From NCBI RefSeq assembly GCF_007289895.1, contig NZ_CP041660.1, positions 1,550,001 to 1,614,000 on the forward strand: DNA of 64,000 nt, given 5' to 3'. The position numbers and the translations under genes were made by a program. The stretch's first letter is position 1, and every line of letters starts with the position of its first letter. The notes beneath the pieces are model-generated. The model worked only from the letters and a program-made list of their open reading frames with translations. It made no database searches and was not told the origin of the DNA. This document shows, in pieces, positions 55,129 through 64,000 of this stretch. This stretch comes from Catenovulum sediminis. GTDB lineage: Bacteria; Pseudomonadota; Gammaproteobacteria; Enterobacterales; Alteromonadaceae.

Positions 55129-57444
55129 ATGCGACAGATATTATTGCTAGATGACGATGAATTATTTAGTGAATTTATTAGGGATGCCGCTGAGCTAGTG
55201 GAGTTCAGTACGACTGCTTTAGATAATGGTGCTGCGATCAAAGAGCAAGATTTGTCGCAATTTGACTTTGTGATACTTGATCTAACTGTACCCGGAACAG
55301 ATGGTGTGCAAGTACTGAGATACTTGCATCAACAACATTATATGGGACGGGTGATTATTGCATCGGGTTGTGAGCGTTCTGTTATCAATTCAGCGCATCA
55401 GCTCGGGCAGAACTATGGTTTAAAAATGACAAAGGCATTGAGTAAGCCGTTTCCATTAGATGCTTTGTTAAATATCTTAAGTGAAATTGAAGTGACGACT
55501 GATGGACAAGTAGCTCGTTTTTTAGTTAATGCAAATGATATAGGAAAACCAAGTGAAAGTTTATTACCTGAACTTAAATCCGCCATCGAAAATAACCAAA
55601 TTCTAGCCTATTACCAACCTAGATTTTCACTTGATACCAATAAACTGGTCGGCGTTGAATCACTAGCGCGTTGGACCTTGGCAGACGGTCAGCAAATACC
55701 ACCCAGTGTATTTATCAAATTAGCAGAAGAACATAATTTAATAGAACCCTTGACGCGCTGCATGGTTGAGCAGATCTTCCCACAAATGGCGCAGTGGAGT
55801 CGTATGGGATTGTCGATTCATGTTTCTTTTAATTATTCTGCACGGACTTTACATGCGTTAGATTTTCCTGATTATTTGGCCGAGCTGGCTGCTAGACATG
55901 CTGTCTTGCCTCAACATGTCATTGTTGAGTTGACAGAAAGTGCGTTAGCGGATGATGTTTCCGCCTTGATGGAAATCTTGACTCGGATTCGCATGAAAGG
56001 GTTTAGCTTATCGATAGATGATTTTGGTACTGGCTATTCGTCAGTGCAGCAATTGCAAACCCTGCCATTTAATGAGCTTAAAATTGATCAGAGTTTTGTT
56101 GCTAATTTTGCCAGTCGAAACCATGCGCGCACGATTATTGAATCTACGATTGAGATGGCTCATAAACTGGGCATTCGTGTTGTTGCAGAAGGTATAGAAA
56201 ATCAAGAGGTGATAGATTATTTACGACAGGTTGGATGTGATGAAGGGCAAGGTTATTTTTATGCTAAACCTATGTCTTCTGAGGCATTTCAAAAGTGGAT
56301 TAAGGCCAACCCAAGCTGTATTGTAGAACTTAACCCCGCAGAAAAGACTGGTTTTACGATTGTCGCATTAGATGATGATGTTGAATTTATAGAGCTTATG
56401 TCTGATGTCCTAAATGAAGAGTTTAACTTTTACTCATTTACGAACACCCATCATTTTTTAGCAGACTTTGCCAAATTAAATGCAGATATTGTTTTGTTAG
56501 ATGTCAATATGCCTCAAATGACAGGATATGAAATTTGTCAGCAGATTCGAGAAAACTCAGAGCATGACTTTTCTGTGATATTTATTTCTGGTGCCGATAC
56601 TCAAGATCAGCGATTAAAAGCATTTGCCGCAGGCGGAGATGATTTTATTGCCAAACCCGTATCTTTTGGTGAGTTGTTGGCCAAGTTGCGCACTATTCGA
56701 CGCTACCAAGAAAACAAAGCCAGTTTGACAGAGCAGGAAGAAATGGCTCGCAACATGGCTTTCCAGTCAATGACCGAAGCTTCCCAATACGGGGCAATTT
56801 TAAGGTTTTTTAAAGATAGTTTTACCTGCAAGAGTTACGAGAAGCTGGTTGAAATGTTTTTTAATTTAATGGACAGTTTGCAGTTAGTCGCTTGTATTCA
56901 ATTTAGATCAAAAAATTCAATTATCAGTTACCGTGGCATTGGACAAGCTTGTAGTCCGATGGAAGATAATTTATTTGAAATGCTTAAGAATGAAGGCCGC
57001 CTGTACCACTATAAAAGTCGTACTATGGTGAATGATAAACATGTTTCGGTGTTGGTTAAAAATATGCCAATCGAAGATGAGATCACCTACGGTCGGTATA
57101 ATGATTTACTGGCAGCTATTATTGAAGGGCTCGAAAATAAGTGGGTTGAAATTTTACATGATGATTCCACTGATGTGTTGATTAAAAACATGGAATTGAT
57201 TCTCGACTCTTTAAGCGAAAAGTTTACTTCATATGAAAAACAAACACATGAAATTATTGAAATGTTAATATTAGATGTACGGGCGTCTTTGCATGTACTT
57301 GATCTATCTGAAGAGCAGGAAAACTATTTGATTAGTTCTATCGAAAAAGGGATAGAGCGGGTGGTAGAACTGAGTGATAGTGGATATGATTTGTCGGCTG
57401 AATTCAGCGATGTACTTAATAGCTTTAAAGAAGCATACGAATAA
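55129..57444 (+). CDS. REC-EAL-REC c-di-GMP phosphodiesterase
   Basis: A 771-residue response protein. The first receiver (residues 1-120) has phospho-Asp 51 and Lys 106. The EAL domain (about 145-395) keeps the needed residues: E177 (read ESL), N235, ELTES with E267, D297-D298 in IDDFGTGYSS, K318 and E354, so it is probably active. A second receiver (about 407-525) has Asp 458. The last 240 residues, with a helix-rich end, match nothing I recognise and may be a sensor or effector. Sits between two hybrid kinases, one of which may phosphorylate it. Confidence 0.92.
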   Translation: MRQILLLDDDELFSEFIRDAAELVEFSTTALDNGAAIKEQDLSQFDFVILDLTVPGTDGVQVLRYLHQQHYMGRVIIASGCERSVINSAHQLGQNYGLKMTKALSKPFPLDALLNILSEIEVTTDGQVARFLVNANDIGKPSESLLPELKSAIENNQILAYYQPRFSLDTNKLVGVESLARWTLADGQQIPPSVFIKLAEEHNLIEPLTRCMVEQIFPQMAQWSRMGLSIHVSFNYSARTLHALDFPDYLAELAARHAVLPQHVIVELTESALADDVSALMEILTRIRMKGFSLSIDDFGTGYSSVQQLQTLPFNELKIDQSFVANFASRNHARTIIESTIEMAHKLGIRVVAEGIENQEVIDYLRQVGCDEGQGYFYAKPMSSEAFQKWIKANPSCIVELNPAEKTGFTIVALDDDVEFIELMSDVLNEEFNFYSFTNTHHFLADFAKLNADIVLLDVNMPQMTGYEICQQIRENSEHDFSVIFISGADTQDQRLKAFAAGGDDFIAKPVSFGELLAKLRTIRRYQENKASLTEQEEMARNMAFQSMTEASQYGAILRFFKDSFTCKSYEKLVEMFFNLMDSLQLVACIQFRSKNSIISYRGIGQACSPMEDNLFEMLKNEGRLYHYKSRTMVNDKHVSVLVKNMPIEDEITYGRYNDLLAAIIEGLENKWVEILHDDSTDVLIKNMELILDSLSEKFTSYEKQTHEIIEMLILDVRASLHVLDLSEEQENYLISSIEKGIERVVELSDSGYDLSAEFSDVLNSFKEAYE

Positions 57445-57468
57445 CAAATAAATAAGCAGGAAGATTAT

Positions 57469-59955
57469 TTGCGCATTCAGTCCCCAATAATAAACTATCT
57501 AAAGATTTGCTTAACACTCAGTGTTATTAGCTTATTATTTATTTCCAAGTGTTTTGCGTACAAAGTTGATAACGGTTTTGAACGGCTGGATATTGCGCCT
57601 GAAAGTTTCATGATGAGGGATCAGGTAAATGGATACCACCCGATTGAGGCGTTATCGGCCTTGTCTAGACAAGCTAAGGTTGGTAGTGAATATGTTAATC
57701 CCGGACTTGAACCGGGTATTGTCTGGTTGCGGACAGACTTCTTTACGCCAGAATCACTCGATCTGGTTGTTGAATTACACAGAGCAAAGGCTGAAAAGTT
57801 AACTGTTTTTTTAGTTGAACATAATCATCAGGGCGCAGACAACCTCAAGCTATTGCCGCTGTACGCGCAACCGCACCATAGTCCACTTTACGAATTTACC
57901 AGTACCCAAAACACCCATTATTCTCTTCTTGTAAAACTAGAAAATAGTGTCAGTACTTTCAAGCCGTTATTGTGGCACCATGAAAGTTATATACGAGAAA
58001 GCCAGCTAGAGTTTTTATCCTTTGGACTGTTTTTTGGCGTTTTGATTTGTTTAGCAATATATAACCTTATTATCTTTTTTGCTGTGCGAAGGCAGGCATA
58101 TATATGGTATGCCGCTTATATCAGTACTCTGGTGATATGGCGAGCTGCTTTATATGGTGTCGGAGGGTATTTAGGCATTCCACATTACCAAGCACAGGTT
58201 AATGTGATGGTTCCGTTTGTCCTGTTGGATATGTTGTTTGCGTTTTTATTTTGTATTCATTTTTTAGAAACAGCCCGACATACTTATCGTTTAGATAAAT
58301 TACTGCATGCCGCTTGTTGGATTATTGGTATTGCAACTTTAATTTCAACCACATTACCAATTCATATTACAGCAGCATTTGTTGTTTTAGGCTTATTAGT
58401 CGGCGCACCATTGTGTGTTGCAGCCGGCATTTACTGCTGGAATAGAGGTATTAGAACGGCTCGTTTTTACGTGGCTTCATGGGTTCCCTTGCTCATTGGG
58501 GCAATCGTTGTGCAAATGGCGCTTTGGGAAGTTATTGACAGTACCCACTTTACACAAAACTTTATAGAAGTAACGATATTGCTGGAGGCATTTTTAATGT
58601 CTTTGGCTTTGGCGGATAAGTTACGACAAACCGAACAAGAAAAAATACATTTAGCAACGCATGATCCGTTAACTAAATTACCCAATCGCAATTTAGTTCA
58701 GCTCGGATTAGAAAGTTTCAAAAGTCGTGTTGGTTTTACCTTGCTACAAGTTAAATTGACTAATTTAGATGATATTCGCGCACGTCTGGGATTAAAGGTT
58801 GCCAATGCAGTACTCTGCATCTGCATTGAAAGAGTAAACGAATGGGCACGTTCGCAGCGCCGTGCGGTTACCTTTGAAATGCTAGACTTAGAACCTCAGA
58901 AGCTGGGGCAGTTAGAGCATGGCGTGATGGTGATGGCATTCAGGGGGACACATGTTAGTTTAAATGAATTAACAGGTAAAATTTCAGAATTGATCACTAA
59001 ATCAATTGATTATAAGGGTATTTCAGTCAATCTAAAGAGTCATATAGGGGCCAGTGTTTACCCTCATCATAGCCAAGATATTATTCAGTTAATTGAAAAC
59101 ACTAGCTACGCTATATTCGAAGCGCAAAAAAAGGACTTACCTGTTGTTGCATACACGGAGGATGGTAGTAATAGAACAAAACAGCGATTAGCAATGATGG
59201 TCGATTTGAGAGACGCTTTGGTTTCTGGTAATCAACTATCCCTTTTCATACAACCTAAAATATCGCTTACGGATAACAAGGTTGTGGGTGGGGAAATTTT
59301 ACTGCGTTGGTTTCACCCCAAATTTGGTGCCATTGAACCTGAAGAATTTATTCCATTGGCTGAGGATGCAGGGCTGATTACCGATGTCACATTATGGGTG
59401 TTGGCGGAAGCGGTACAGATCAATAAAATTATTTGTGAGGTCATTAAAAACCATCATATTGCGGTTAATATTAGAGCATGTGATTTGTTGCATGAAAGTT
59501 TTATAGCTCAGTTCACATCTATTCTAGAAACCAATGCGGTGCCACGGCGTAGTATTTACTTGGAAATATCTGAATCTGAATTGCACAAAAATGTCGGCTT
59601 GATTCATTTAAAAATGGAGCGTTTACATCAGTTGGGCTTGTTATTTAGCATTGATGATTTTGCCAGTGATCATGTTTCGTTAGCTCAATTGGCAAATATG
59701 CCAATTCGTGAAATTAAGTTAGATGAATACTTTGTGCATTATTTAGATACAGACAGTCAAAACCAAAAATTGTTGAAATTGGTAAAATCTGTCAGTGCAT
59801 CATTGAATGCGGATTTGTTGGCTGAAGGGGTAGAAGACCTCAGTGTGCTTTCTTATATACAGCAGCAAGGGGTGTCTAAAGCTCAAGGGTATGCATTGGC
59901 GCCACCTATGTCAGTTTCTGATTATTTATTATGGATAGAAAAGCGAAATGAATAG
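57469..59955 (+). CDS. 7TMR-DISM protein with degenerate GGDEF and EAL-like domains
   Basis: An 828-residue protein. A signal peptide (to CFA, residue 30), a 7TMR-DISM extracellular domain, then seven membrane helices (about 185-385). The GGDEF-like domain starts HDPLTKLPNRNLVQL, but where GGDEF should stand it reads LEHGVMVMAF, so it should not make c-di-GMP. The EAL-like domain keeps E (GGEILLRW) and AEGVE, but the key loop reads IDDFASDHVSL instead of DDFGTGYSS, so activity is doubtful. The start is TTG with AGGAAG upstream. It ends overlapping the next kinase by 8 bases. Confidence 0.85.
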   Translation: MRIQSPIINYLKICLTLSVISLLFISKCFAYKVDNGFERLDIAPESFMMRDQVNGYHPIEALSALSRQAKVGSEYVNPGLEPGIVWLRTDFFTPESLDLVVELHRAKAEKLTVFLVEHNHQGADNLKLLPLYAQPHHSPLYEFTSTQNTHYSLLVKLENSVSTFKPLLWHHESYIRESQLEFLSFGLFFGVLICLAIYNLIIFFAVRRQAYIWYAAYISTLVIWRAALYGVGGYLGIPHYQAQVNVMVPFVLLDMLFAFLFCIHFLETARHTYRLDKLLHAACWIIGIATLISTTLPIHITAAFVVLGLLVGAPLCVAAGIYCWNRGIRTARFYVASWVPLLIGAIVVQMALWEVIDSTHFTQNFIEVTILLEAFLMSLALADKLRQTEQEKIHLATHDPLTKLPNRNLVQLGLESFKSRVGFTLLQVKLTNLDDIRARLGLKVANAVLCICIERVNEWARSQRRAVTFEMLDLEPQKLGQLEHGVMVMAFRGTHVSLNELTGKISELITKSIDYKGISVNLKSHIGASVYPHHSQDIIQLIENTSYAIFEAQKKDLPVVAYTEDGSNRTKQRLAMMVDLRDALVSGNQLSLFIQPKISLTDNKVVGGEILLRWFHPKFGAIEPEEFIPLAEDAGLITDVTLWVLAEAVQINKIICEVIKNHHIAVNIRACDLLHESFIAQFTSILETNAVPRRSIYLEISESELHKNVGLIHLKMERLHQLGLLFSIDDFASDHVSLAQLANMPIREIKLDEYFVHYLDTDSQNQKLLKLVKSVSASLNADLLAEGVEDLSVLSYIQQQGVSKAQGYALAPPMSVSDYLLWIEKRNE

Positions 59956-62041
59956 GGTGGTTGATTTTTTCCGGCCTGTTCAATTTGAAGCGGAAAAAGA
60001 AAAACTTTTTAGACGAAAGCTAGCGTATCGTGCGCGCCCTATTGTTGCTTATATCTATATAATCGGTGGAATCGTACCTTTAATCTATTTAGCCTACGCA
60101 GCCAGTGTTTCCAATGAATTTTTTCAAACAGTCGCACCCGCTCGATTAATCTATTTAAGCTTTTGGTTAATCATATGCTGGGCGACTTTTTCTAGTTCTG
60201 CATTTTTGACAATCACGCAGTCACTGCTGATTTATACCTTTTCGGGTTCTGTTTTTATTACTTATATCAACTCATTTTTAACGCAAAATCAGCTATTTTC
60301 AGTGCCCAGTATTTTGATGTTTTTAATCGGTATCGTGATTGCTCAAGTTGGCTCCAGGGTTCAGTTTTTAAGTGGTGCTATCTGTATTCTAGTGCCTTTT
60401 GCGATGTTCAGTTTTCGTGAGCAATGGGTATCCACTGATGTTGCTGTTATTGTATTGATAGCCATATGGGCGGTTATTGCATGGTTGGCTAGCCTAATTT
60501 TGGAGAAAAATAACCGAACTTTGTTTGAGTATGAAGAAGCACTACAAAAAACAAATGAACAAAAAGAAAAGTTGTTATTAAAAGAGGCTCGCTCTAATCA
60601 GTTTAAAAGTCAATTTTTGGCCAATATGAGCCATGAAATTCGAACACCGTTAACTTCGATTTTAGGTTACGCGCAAACTTATTTTGATCAAGGTGAAAAT
60701 AATCACAACAAAGACAGCGCTGTTGAAACGATTCGGGAAAATAGTTTGCATTTGTTACGCATTGTTAATGATGTTTTAGATTTATCCAAAATAGAAGCAG
60801 GTAAACTCGACATTGAAATAATTAACGTCGATTTGATGAAGATGCTAACTATGATTAGCAGGCATCAAGCGCCTCTCGCCGAGAAAAAATCTATAGAGTT
60901 TAACGTCGACTATATATTCCCATTGCCCGATGTAGTTTTGACCGATCCTACTCGCCTAAAGCAGATATTATTGAATTTAATTAGTAATGCTATCAAATTT
61001 ACTAAGGAAGGTCGTGTTACGCTTAAAATCTGGTACAACAAAGACGAATCAAAACTGTATTTTGATGTGCAAGATACAGGTATAGGTATGAGTGACGCTG
61101 CTGTGAGCAAGCTGTTTACTGCTTTCAATCAGGCAGATACTTCTCATAGTCGGGAGTATGGAGGAACTGGATTGGGTTTATACATTTCTAGCCAGTTAAT
61201 TGAAAGGTTGGGCGGCGAAATCTTTGTAAAAAGTAAGCCTCAGCAAGGCACACTTTTTTCATTATTTATTAAAGCTGCTGTACCAGAAAAGGTAAAATGG
61301 TTAAACTATATGGCAAATTCTGAAACAACGAATAAACGGATGAAACAAGAAACGAACGCTTATACAGGAAAGGTATTGTTGGCAGATGATCATTATGATA
61401 ATCGTAAGCTAATTCGTTATTGGTTGGAACAGTCTGGTATAGATGTTGTAGAAGCAATCAATGGTGAGCAAGCCGTTGAGAAAGCTTTGTTGTATGACTT
61501 TGACTTAGTGCTGATGGATATTCAGATGCCATTAATGGATGGAACCGAAGCCCTCAAGATGATTCGTGCCAATGATGGTATTACCCCAGTCATTGCATTG
61601 ACCGCTAATGCAATGAAGCAAGAAATTGACTCTTATTTACAATTTGGTTTTAACGCGCATTTAGCAAAGCCAATTGATCTCGACGCTTTCCACCAGATTT
61701 TACGTCAATTTTTACCTGCTACCTCAGACGATATGGACGACGAACCTTTGTTTTCTATCGATAGTGAAGAATTTAAACGTATGAGCAGCGAGTATCAGCA
61801 AAGTTTGGTTTGTGAGTTGGAAATGGTCAGGCACGCTTATCAATCAGGTAATTGGGAGTTATTAACCAAAGTTGCGCACCGTATAAAAGGCAGTGCAGGT
61901 AATTTTGGTTTTACTCAATTAACAGAGTCTGCTGGCCAACTCGAGTCTTGTTTAAGACAAGATAAAATTAACAGTCGAGATACGAACTATCAAACATTTC
62001 TCAACGAGCTTCAATCAATAGTGGATAGAATAAGTGTTTAA
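59948..62041 (+). CDS. Membrane hybrid histidine kinase with REC and HPt
   Basis: A 697-residue kinase. Six or so membrane helices (residues 30-200) with no sizeable periplasmic loop, a coiled coil, then the HisKA site in FLANMSHEIRTPLTSILG, the N box NLISNAIKFTKEGR, a receiver with DLVLMDIQMPLMDG and an HPt end with AHRIKGSAGNFG. It carries a full phosphorelay within one chain. It overlaps the 7TMR-DISM gene by 8 bases, so translation is probably coupled and the two may form one sensing unit. Its end overlaps the convergent cyclase gene by 27 bases. Confidence 0.92.
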   Translation: MNRVVDFFRPVQFEAEKEKLFRRKLAYRARPIVAYIYIIGGIVPLIYLAYAASVSNEFFQTVAPARLIYLSFWLIICWATFSSSAFLTITQSLLIYTFSGSVFITYINSFLTQNQLFSVPSILMFLIGIVIAQVGSRVQFLSGAICILVPFAMFSFREQWVSTDVAVIVLIAIWAVIAWLASLILEKNNRTLFEYEEALQKTNEQKEKLLLKEARSNQFKSQFLANMSHEIRTPLTSILGYAQTYFDQGENNHNKDSAVETIRENSLHLLRIVNDVLDLSKIEAGKLDIEIINVDLMKMLTMISRHQAPLAEKKSIEFNVDYIFPLPDVVLTDPTRLKQILLNLISNAIKFTKEGRVTLKIWYNKDESKLYFDVQDTGIGMSDAAVSKLFTAFNQADTSHSREYGGTGLGLYISSQLIERLGGEIFVKSKPQQGTLFSLFIKAAVPEKVKWLNYMANSETTNKRMKQETNAYTGKVLLADDHYDNRKLIRYWLEQSGIDVVEAINGEQAVEKALLYDFDLVLMDIQMPLMDGTEALKMIRANDGITPVIALTANAMKQEIDSYLQFGFNAHLAKPIDLDAFHQILRQFLPATSDDMDDEPLFSIDSEEFKRMSSEYQQSLVCELEMVRHAYQSGNWELLTKVAHRIKGSAGNFGFTQLTESAGQLESCLRQDKINSRDTNYQTFLNELQSIVDRISV

Positions 62042-62611
62042 TTTAATACCAGATACTGTAAATTCTAAATGCTCGCGTTTGTAATCAGTTGAGCTTTCAA
62101 CTCGGTTCATCGCATCTTGGGTTACGAGTATTTCACCGCCTCGGGCTATGTCTTCTCCTAATTTACTGGCTTTATTAACAACGTCGCCAAAATAGTCATC
62201 GTCATCGGTTAGCAGAAAGTTGCCATAATCGATACCTGCTGCCACTTGTATATCCCATAAGTCTGGCGTTTTTTGATTTTCTTTATCTAATAAGTTGTTT
62301 ATTTCAATGACAGCATCAATCGCTTGAGCAGGTTCATCAAATCGGGCAAACACGTTATCAGCGACAAATTTAACGATTGTACCATTATGCTTCTCAACCG
62401 TTGGCCGTGTAATTTGTTGCATTCTGTAAATCATTGAAAGGTAGTAGACGATGCCATATTTCTGTGTAACTAATGAAAAGCCCGACATATCCATAATCAA
62501 GACTGCACCAGTGGTACCATATAATTGCCAAAGTTTGTCTTCGGCTTGTTTTTGAATCGTTTTATCAGTTGCTGCAAAGTATTCTGTCAGTAACTTTTCA
62601 AATTTTTGCAT
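62015..62611 (-). CDS. Class III adenylate/guanylate cyclase-domain protein
   Basis: A 198-residue soluble protein that is almost only a cyclase domain. Metal-binding Asp 41 (IMDMSGF) and Asp 85 (VADNVFARF) are present, as is N146 in GDVVNKASKLG; the usual transition-state Arg is Lys 150. It could make cAMP or another cyclic nucleotide, or be a degenerate sensor. It is 15 bp downstream of the GGDEF gene on the same strand, so the two are co-transcribed, and it overlaps the convergent kinase gene by 27 bp. Confidence 0.82.
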   Translation of the reverse strand: MQKFEKLLTEYFAATDKTIQKQAEDKLWQLYGTTGAVLIMDMSGFSLVTQKYGIVYYLSMIYRMQQITRPTVEKHNGTIVKFVADNVFARFDEPAQAIDAVIEINNLLDKENQKTPDLWDIQVAAGIDYGNFLLTDDDDYFGDVVNKASKLGEDIARGGEILVTQDAMNRVESSTDYKREHLEFTVSGIKLNTYSIHY

Positions 62612-62626
62612 GCTATTCCGCTTTAA

Positions 62627-63655
62627 TTAGCTATTTAAGCAGATTCTATTTCTGCCTGATGATTTTGCTTCGTAAAGAGCTTTGTCTGCTTTGTCGATTA
62701 TATCATTGATTGCTTCATCTTTGTTCTTATCTGCCATCGCAATACCGCCTGAAAGGGTGATGGGAGGCATACGTTGTTGTGTTTTGCCATAAATTAATTT
62801 CATTTCTTCGATGTTTTCTCTTACAGTTTCTGCATAAATAAAGAGCTGCTTTTTGCTTACATCGGGGAAAATAACTAAAAATTCCTCTCCGCCATAACGC
62901 ACGGCCAACTGGCTATTTGAGAGATCTTTGCTAATTAACTTGGCAACTTTACTCAGCACTATATCACCGACCGAGTGACCATAACTGTCGTTTAATCGTT
63001 TAAAGTGATCGATGTCAAAAATGACAATTGAATAACTGCTGTCAGAGCTCTGATCGGATAAAAATTTTCTTAAGCCTCTTCTGTTTGCCAATCCAGTTAA
63101 CGGGTCGGTCAATGCTTGTTGTTCAGCTTGTTGTAATTGTTTTTTGAGCTGCGCTACCTGATCGTGAGAGCTGTGAATGGTGTCAATGAACTCTGATTGC
63201 TTGGTTTTTACAGTCTTCGTGGCATCAATGATCGTATCCACAATTTTTTTCGTCTGAGTCTCGTCTGATAATGCATTTAGCTTTTGACTTTGCGCAGTCA
63301 GTGTCGACTGATAATCTAGCACACTAGATTCACTTTTTTCACACTCGGTCTGCAAATTACTGATAAGTTGATTTAGTATAAAAATACTTTCTGGTTGATT
63401 CTTTTGATTTTCATCTAGGTGTGATTTATACAAATCAGACAGTAGGAAACTATCAAACTTTCTGTTTTTTTCTTGCCATTGACTTAACTCATTTCGTAAG
63501 TCGGGGTAATCGGGGTGAAAATAGGCATACAAAACTGCATAATTTATCGGGGTGGGCGGCAGCTCGTTTTGAGCTAGCCAGTCAATGGCCTTTTCACTGA
63601 GTTCTTTTGCTGTTAATGTTTTTTGGGGCCTTAGTTTTTCCATTTCTTGCCACAT
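62627..63655 (-). CDS. Soluble GGDEF diguanylate cyclase
   Basis: A 342-residue protein. The N-terminal helical part (about residues 1-170, with long coiled coil before the catalytic domain) has no family I recognise. The catalytic domain has the active site RYGGEEFLVIFPD, so it should make c-di-GMP; the inhibitory RxxD site is absent. I prefer the ATG at 63655; an in-frame start 47 codons upstream is open but lies in the engB leader. The ATG at 63643 is also possible. It precedes the cyclase gene by 15 bp. Confidence 0.88.
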   Translation of the reverse strand: MWQEMEKLRPQKTLTAKELSEKAIDWLAQNELPPTPINYAVLYAYFHPDYPDLRNELSQWQEKNRKFDSFLLSDLYKSHLDENQKNQPESIFILNQLISNLQTECEKSESSVLDYQSTLTAQSQKLNALSDETQTKKIVDTIIDATKTVKTKQSEFIDTIHSSHDQVAQLKKQLQQAEQQALTDPLTGLANRRGLRKFLSDQSSDSSYSIVIFDIDHFKRLNDSYGHSVGDIVLSKVAKLISKDLSNSQLAVRYGGEEFLVIFPDVSKKQLFIYAETVRENIEEMKLIYGKTQQRMPPITLSGGIAMADKNKDEAINDIIDKADKALYEAKSSGRNRICLNS

Positions 63656-63781
63656 ATTCTTATCTATTCTAGTTATAGTTTGACCTATATAAGTGCATTT
63701 GCCAATAAAATAGCAAAATAGCTGACTGAAATTATTGTCAATAACCGTTAGACTACGAATAAATTTCAGAGGAGTAAATGT

Positions 63782-64000
63782 GTGGTTAATTATCATACTG
63801 CTAAATTTCTAATAAGTGCCCCAAGCATCGAAGCTTTATCGGAAGATTCAGGTTATGAAGTTGCATTTGCTGGGCGTTCTAATGCGGGGAAATCCAGTGC
63901 ATTAAATACATTAACAGCGCAGAAAGGCCTTGCGCGGACCAGTAAAACACCTGGGCGAACTCAGCTTATTAACGTATTTTCATTGGATGACGAGCGACGG
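63782..64000 (+). CDS. engB: GTPase EngB/YsxC (partial)
   Basis: A ribosome-assembly GTPase cut by the right edge. The start matches E. coli EngB ([15 protein letters not shown]), then the P-loop [14 protein letters not shown] and switch [14 protein letters not shown]. It begins with GTG at 63782, seven bases after GGAG (63771-63774). An ATG three bases earlier in another frame opens only a three-codon frame. Only 73 residues are visible here. Confidence 0.93.
   Translation, partial: MVNYHTAKFLISAPSIEALSEDSGYEVAFAGRSNAGKSSALNTLTAQKGLARTSKTPGRTQLINVFSLDDERR

Overview
The window is a chromosomal segment around the replication origin of a gammaproteobacterium, most likely a marine member of the Alteromonadales. 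The gene order glmU / atpCDGAHFEBI / parB-parA-rsmG-mnmG / oriC / mnmE-yidC-yidD-rnpA-rpmH / dnaA-dnaN-recF-gyrB resembles Shewanella and Alteromonas relatives. The DNA is AT-rich. A GATC-dense origin fits Dam/SeqA-type control, and a BCCT osmolyte carrier and a large TonB-dependent receptor fit a marine heterotroph. The genus cannot be fixed from sequence reading alone.

Layout. 1-6 kb: end of a methyltransferase gene, a redoxin lipoprotein, glmU, a porin and a BCCT transporter. 6-12 kb: an LPP20-type lipoprotein gene divergent from a tight five-gene operon of lipoproteins and exported proteins, including CsgG/FlgT-like parts; I do not recognise this as a named system. 12-19 kb: the complete F1Fo ATP synthase operon. 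19-23.3 kb: parB, parA, rsmG and mnmG. 23.3-23.8 kb: oriC, with DnaA boxes, an AT-rich segment and 16 GATC sites, many exactly 11 bp apart. 23.9-31 kb: hemH, a MATE exporter, an RhlE-type helicase and a frameshifted TonB receptor. 31-35 kb: mnmE, yidC, yidD, rnpA and rpmH. 35.3-41.4 kb: dnaA, dnaN, recF (carrying two parS sites inside its reading frame) and gyrB. 41.6-49 kb: a PAS chemoreceptor, recQ (frameshifted), a periplasmic glutathione peroxidase, a HigA-like regulator and a MASE1-CHASE hybrid kinase. 49-52 kb: ubiD (two frameshifts), a ferredoxin and fre (frameshifted). 52-53 kb: a small membrane protein and a PIG-L deacetylase. 53-63.7 kb: six signalling genes (two hybrid kinases, an EAL protein, a GGDEF-EAL protein, a class III cyclase and a GGDEF protein). 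The window ends in engB.

How it works together. The centre is the replication, segregation, energy and membrane-insertion core. Genes point away from oriC on both sides, except the mnmE-rpmH block. ParA/ParB probably act on the parS sites in recF, about 15 kb from oriC.

Data quality. Four genes (TonB receptor, recQ, ubiD, fre) carry five apparent one-base losses, each at a G or C run. Restoring the bases gives proteins of normal family length, so a sequencing or assembly fault is the likeliest explanation and these genes may be intact in the organism.
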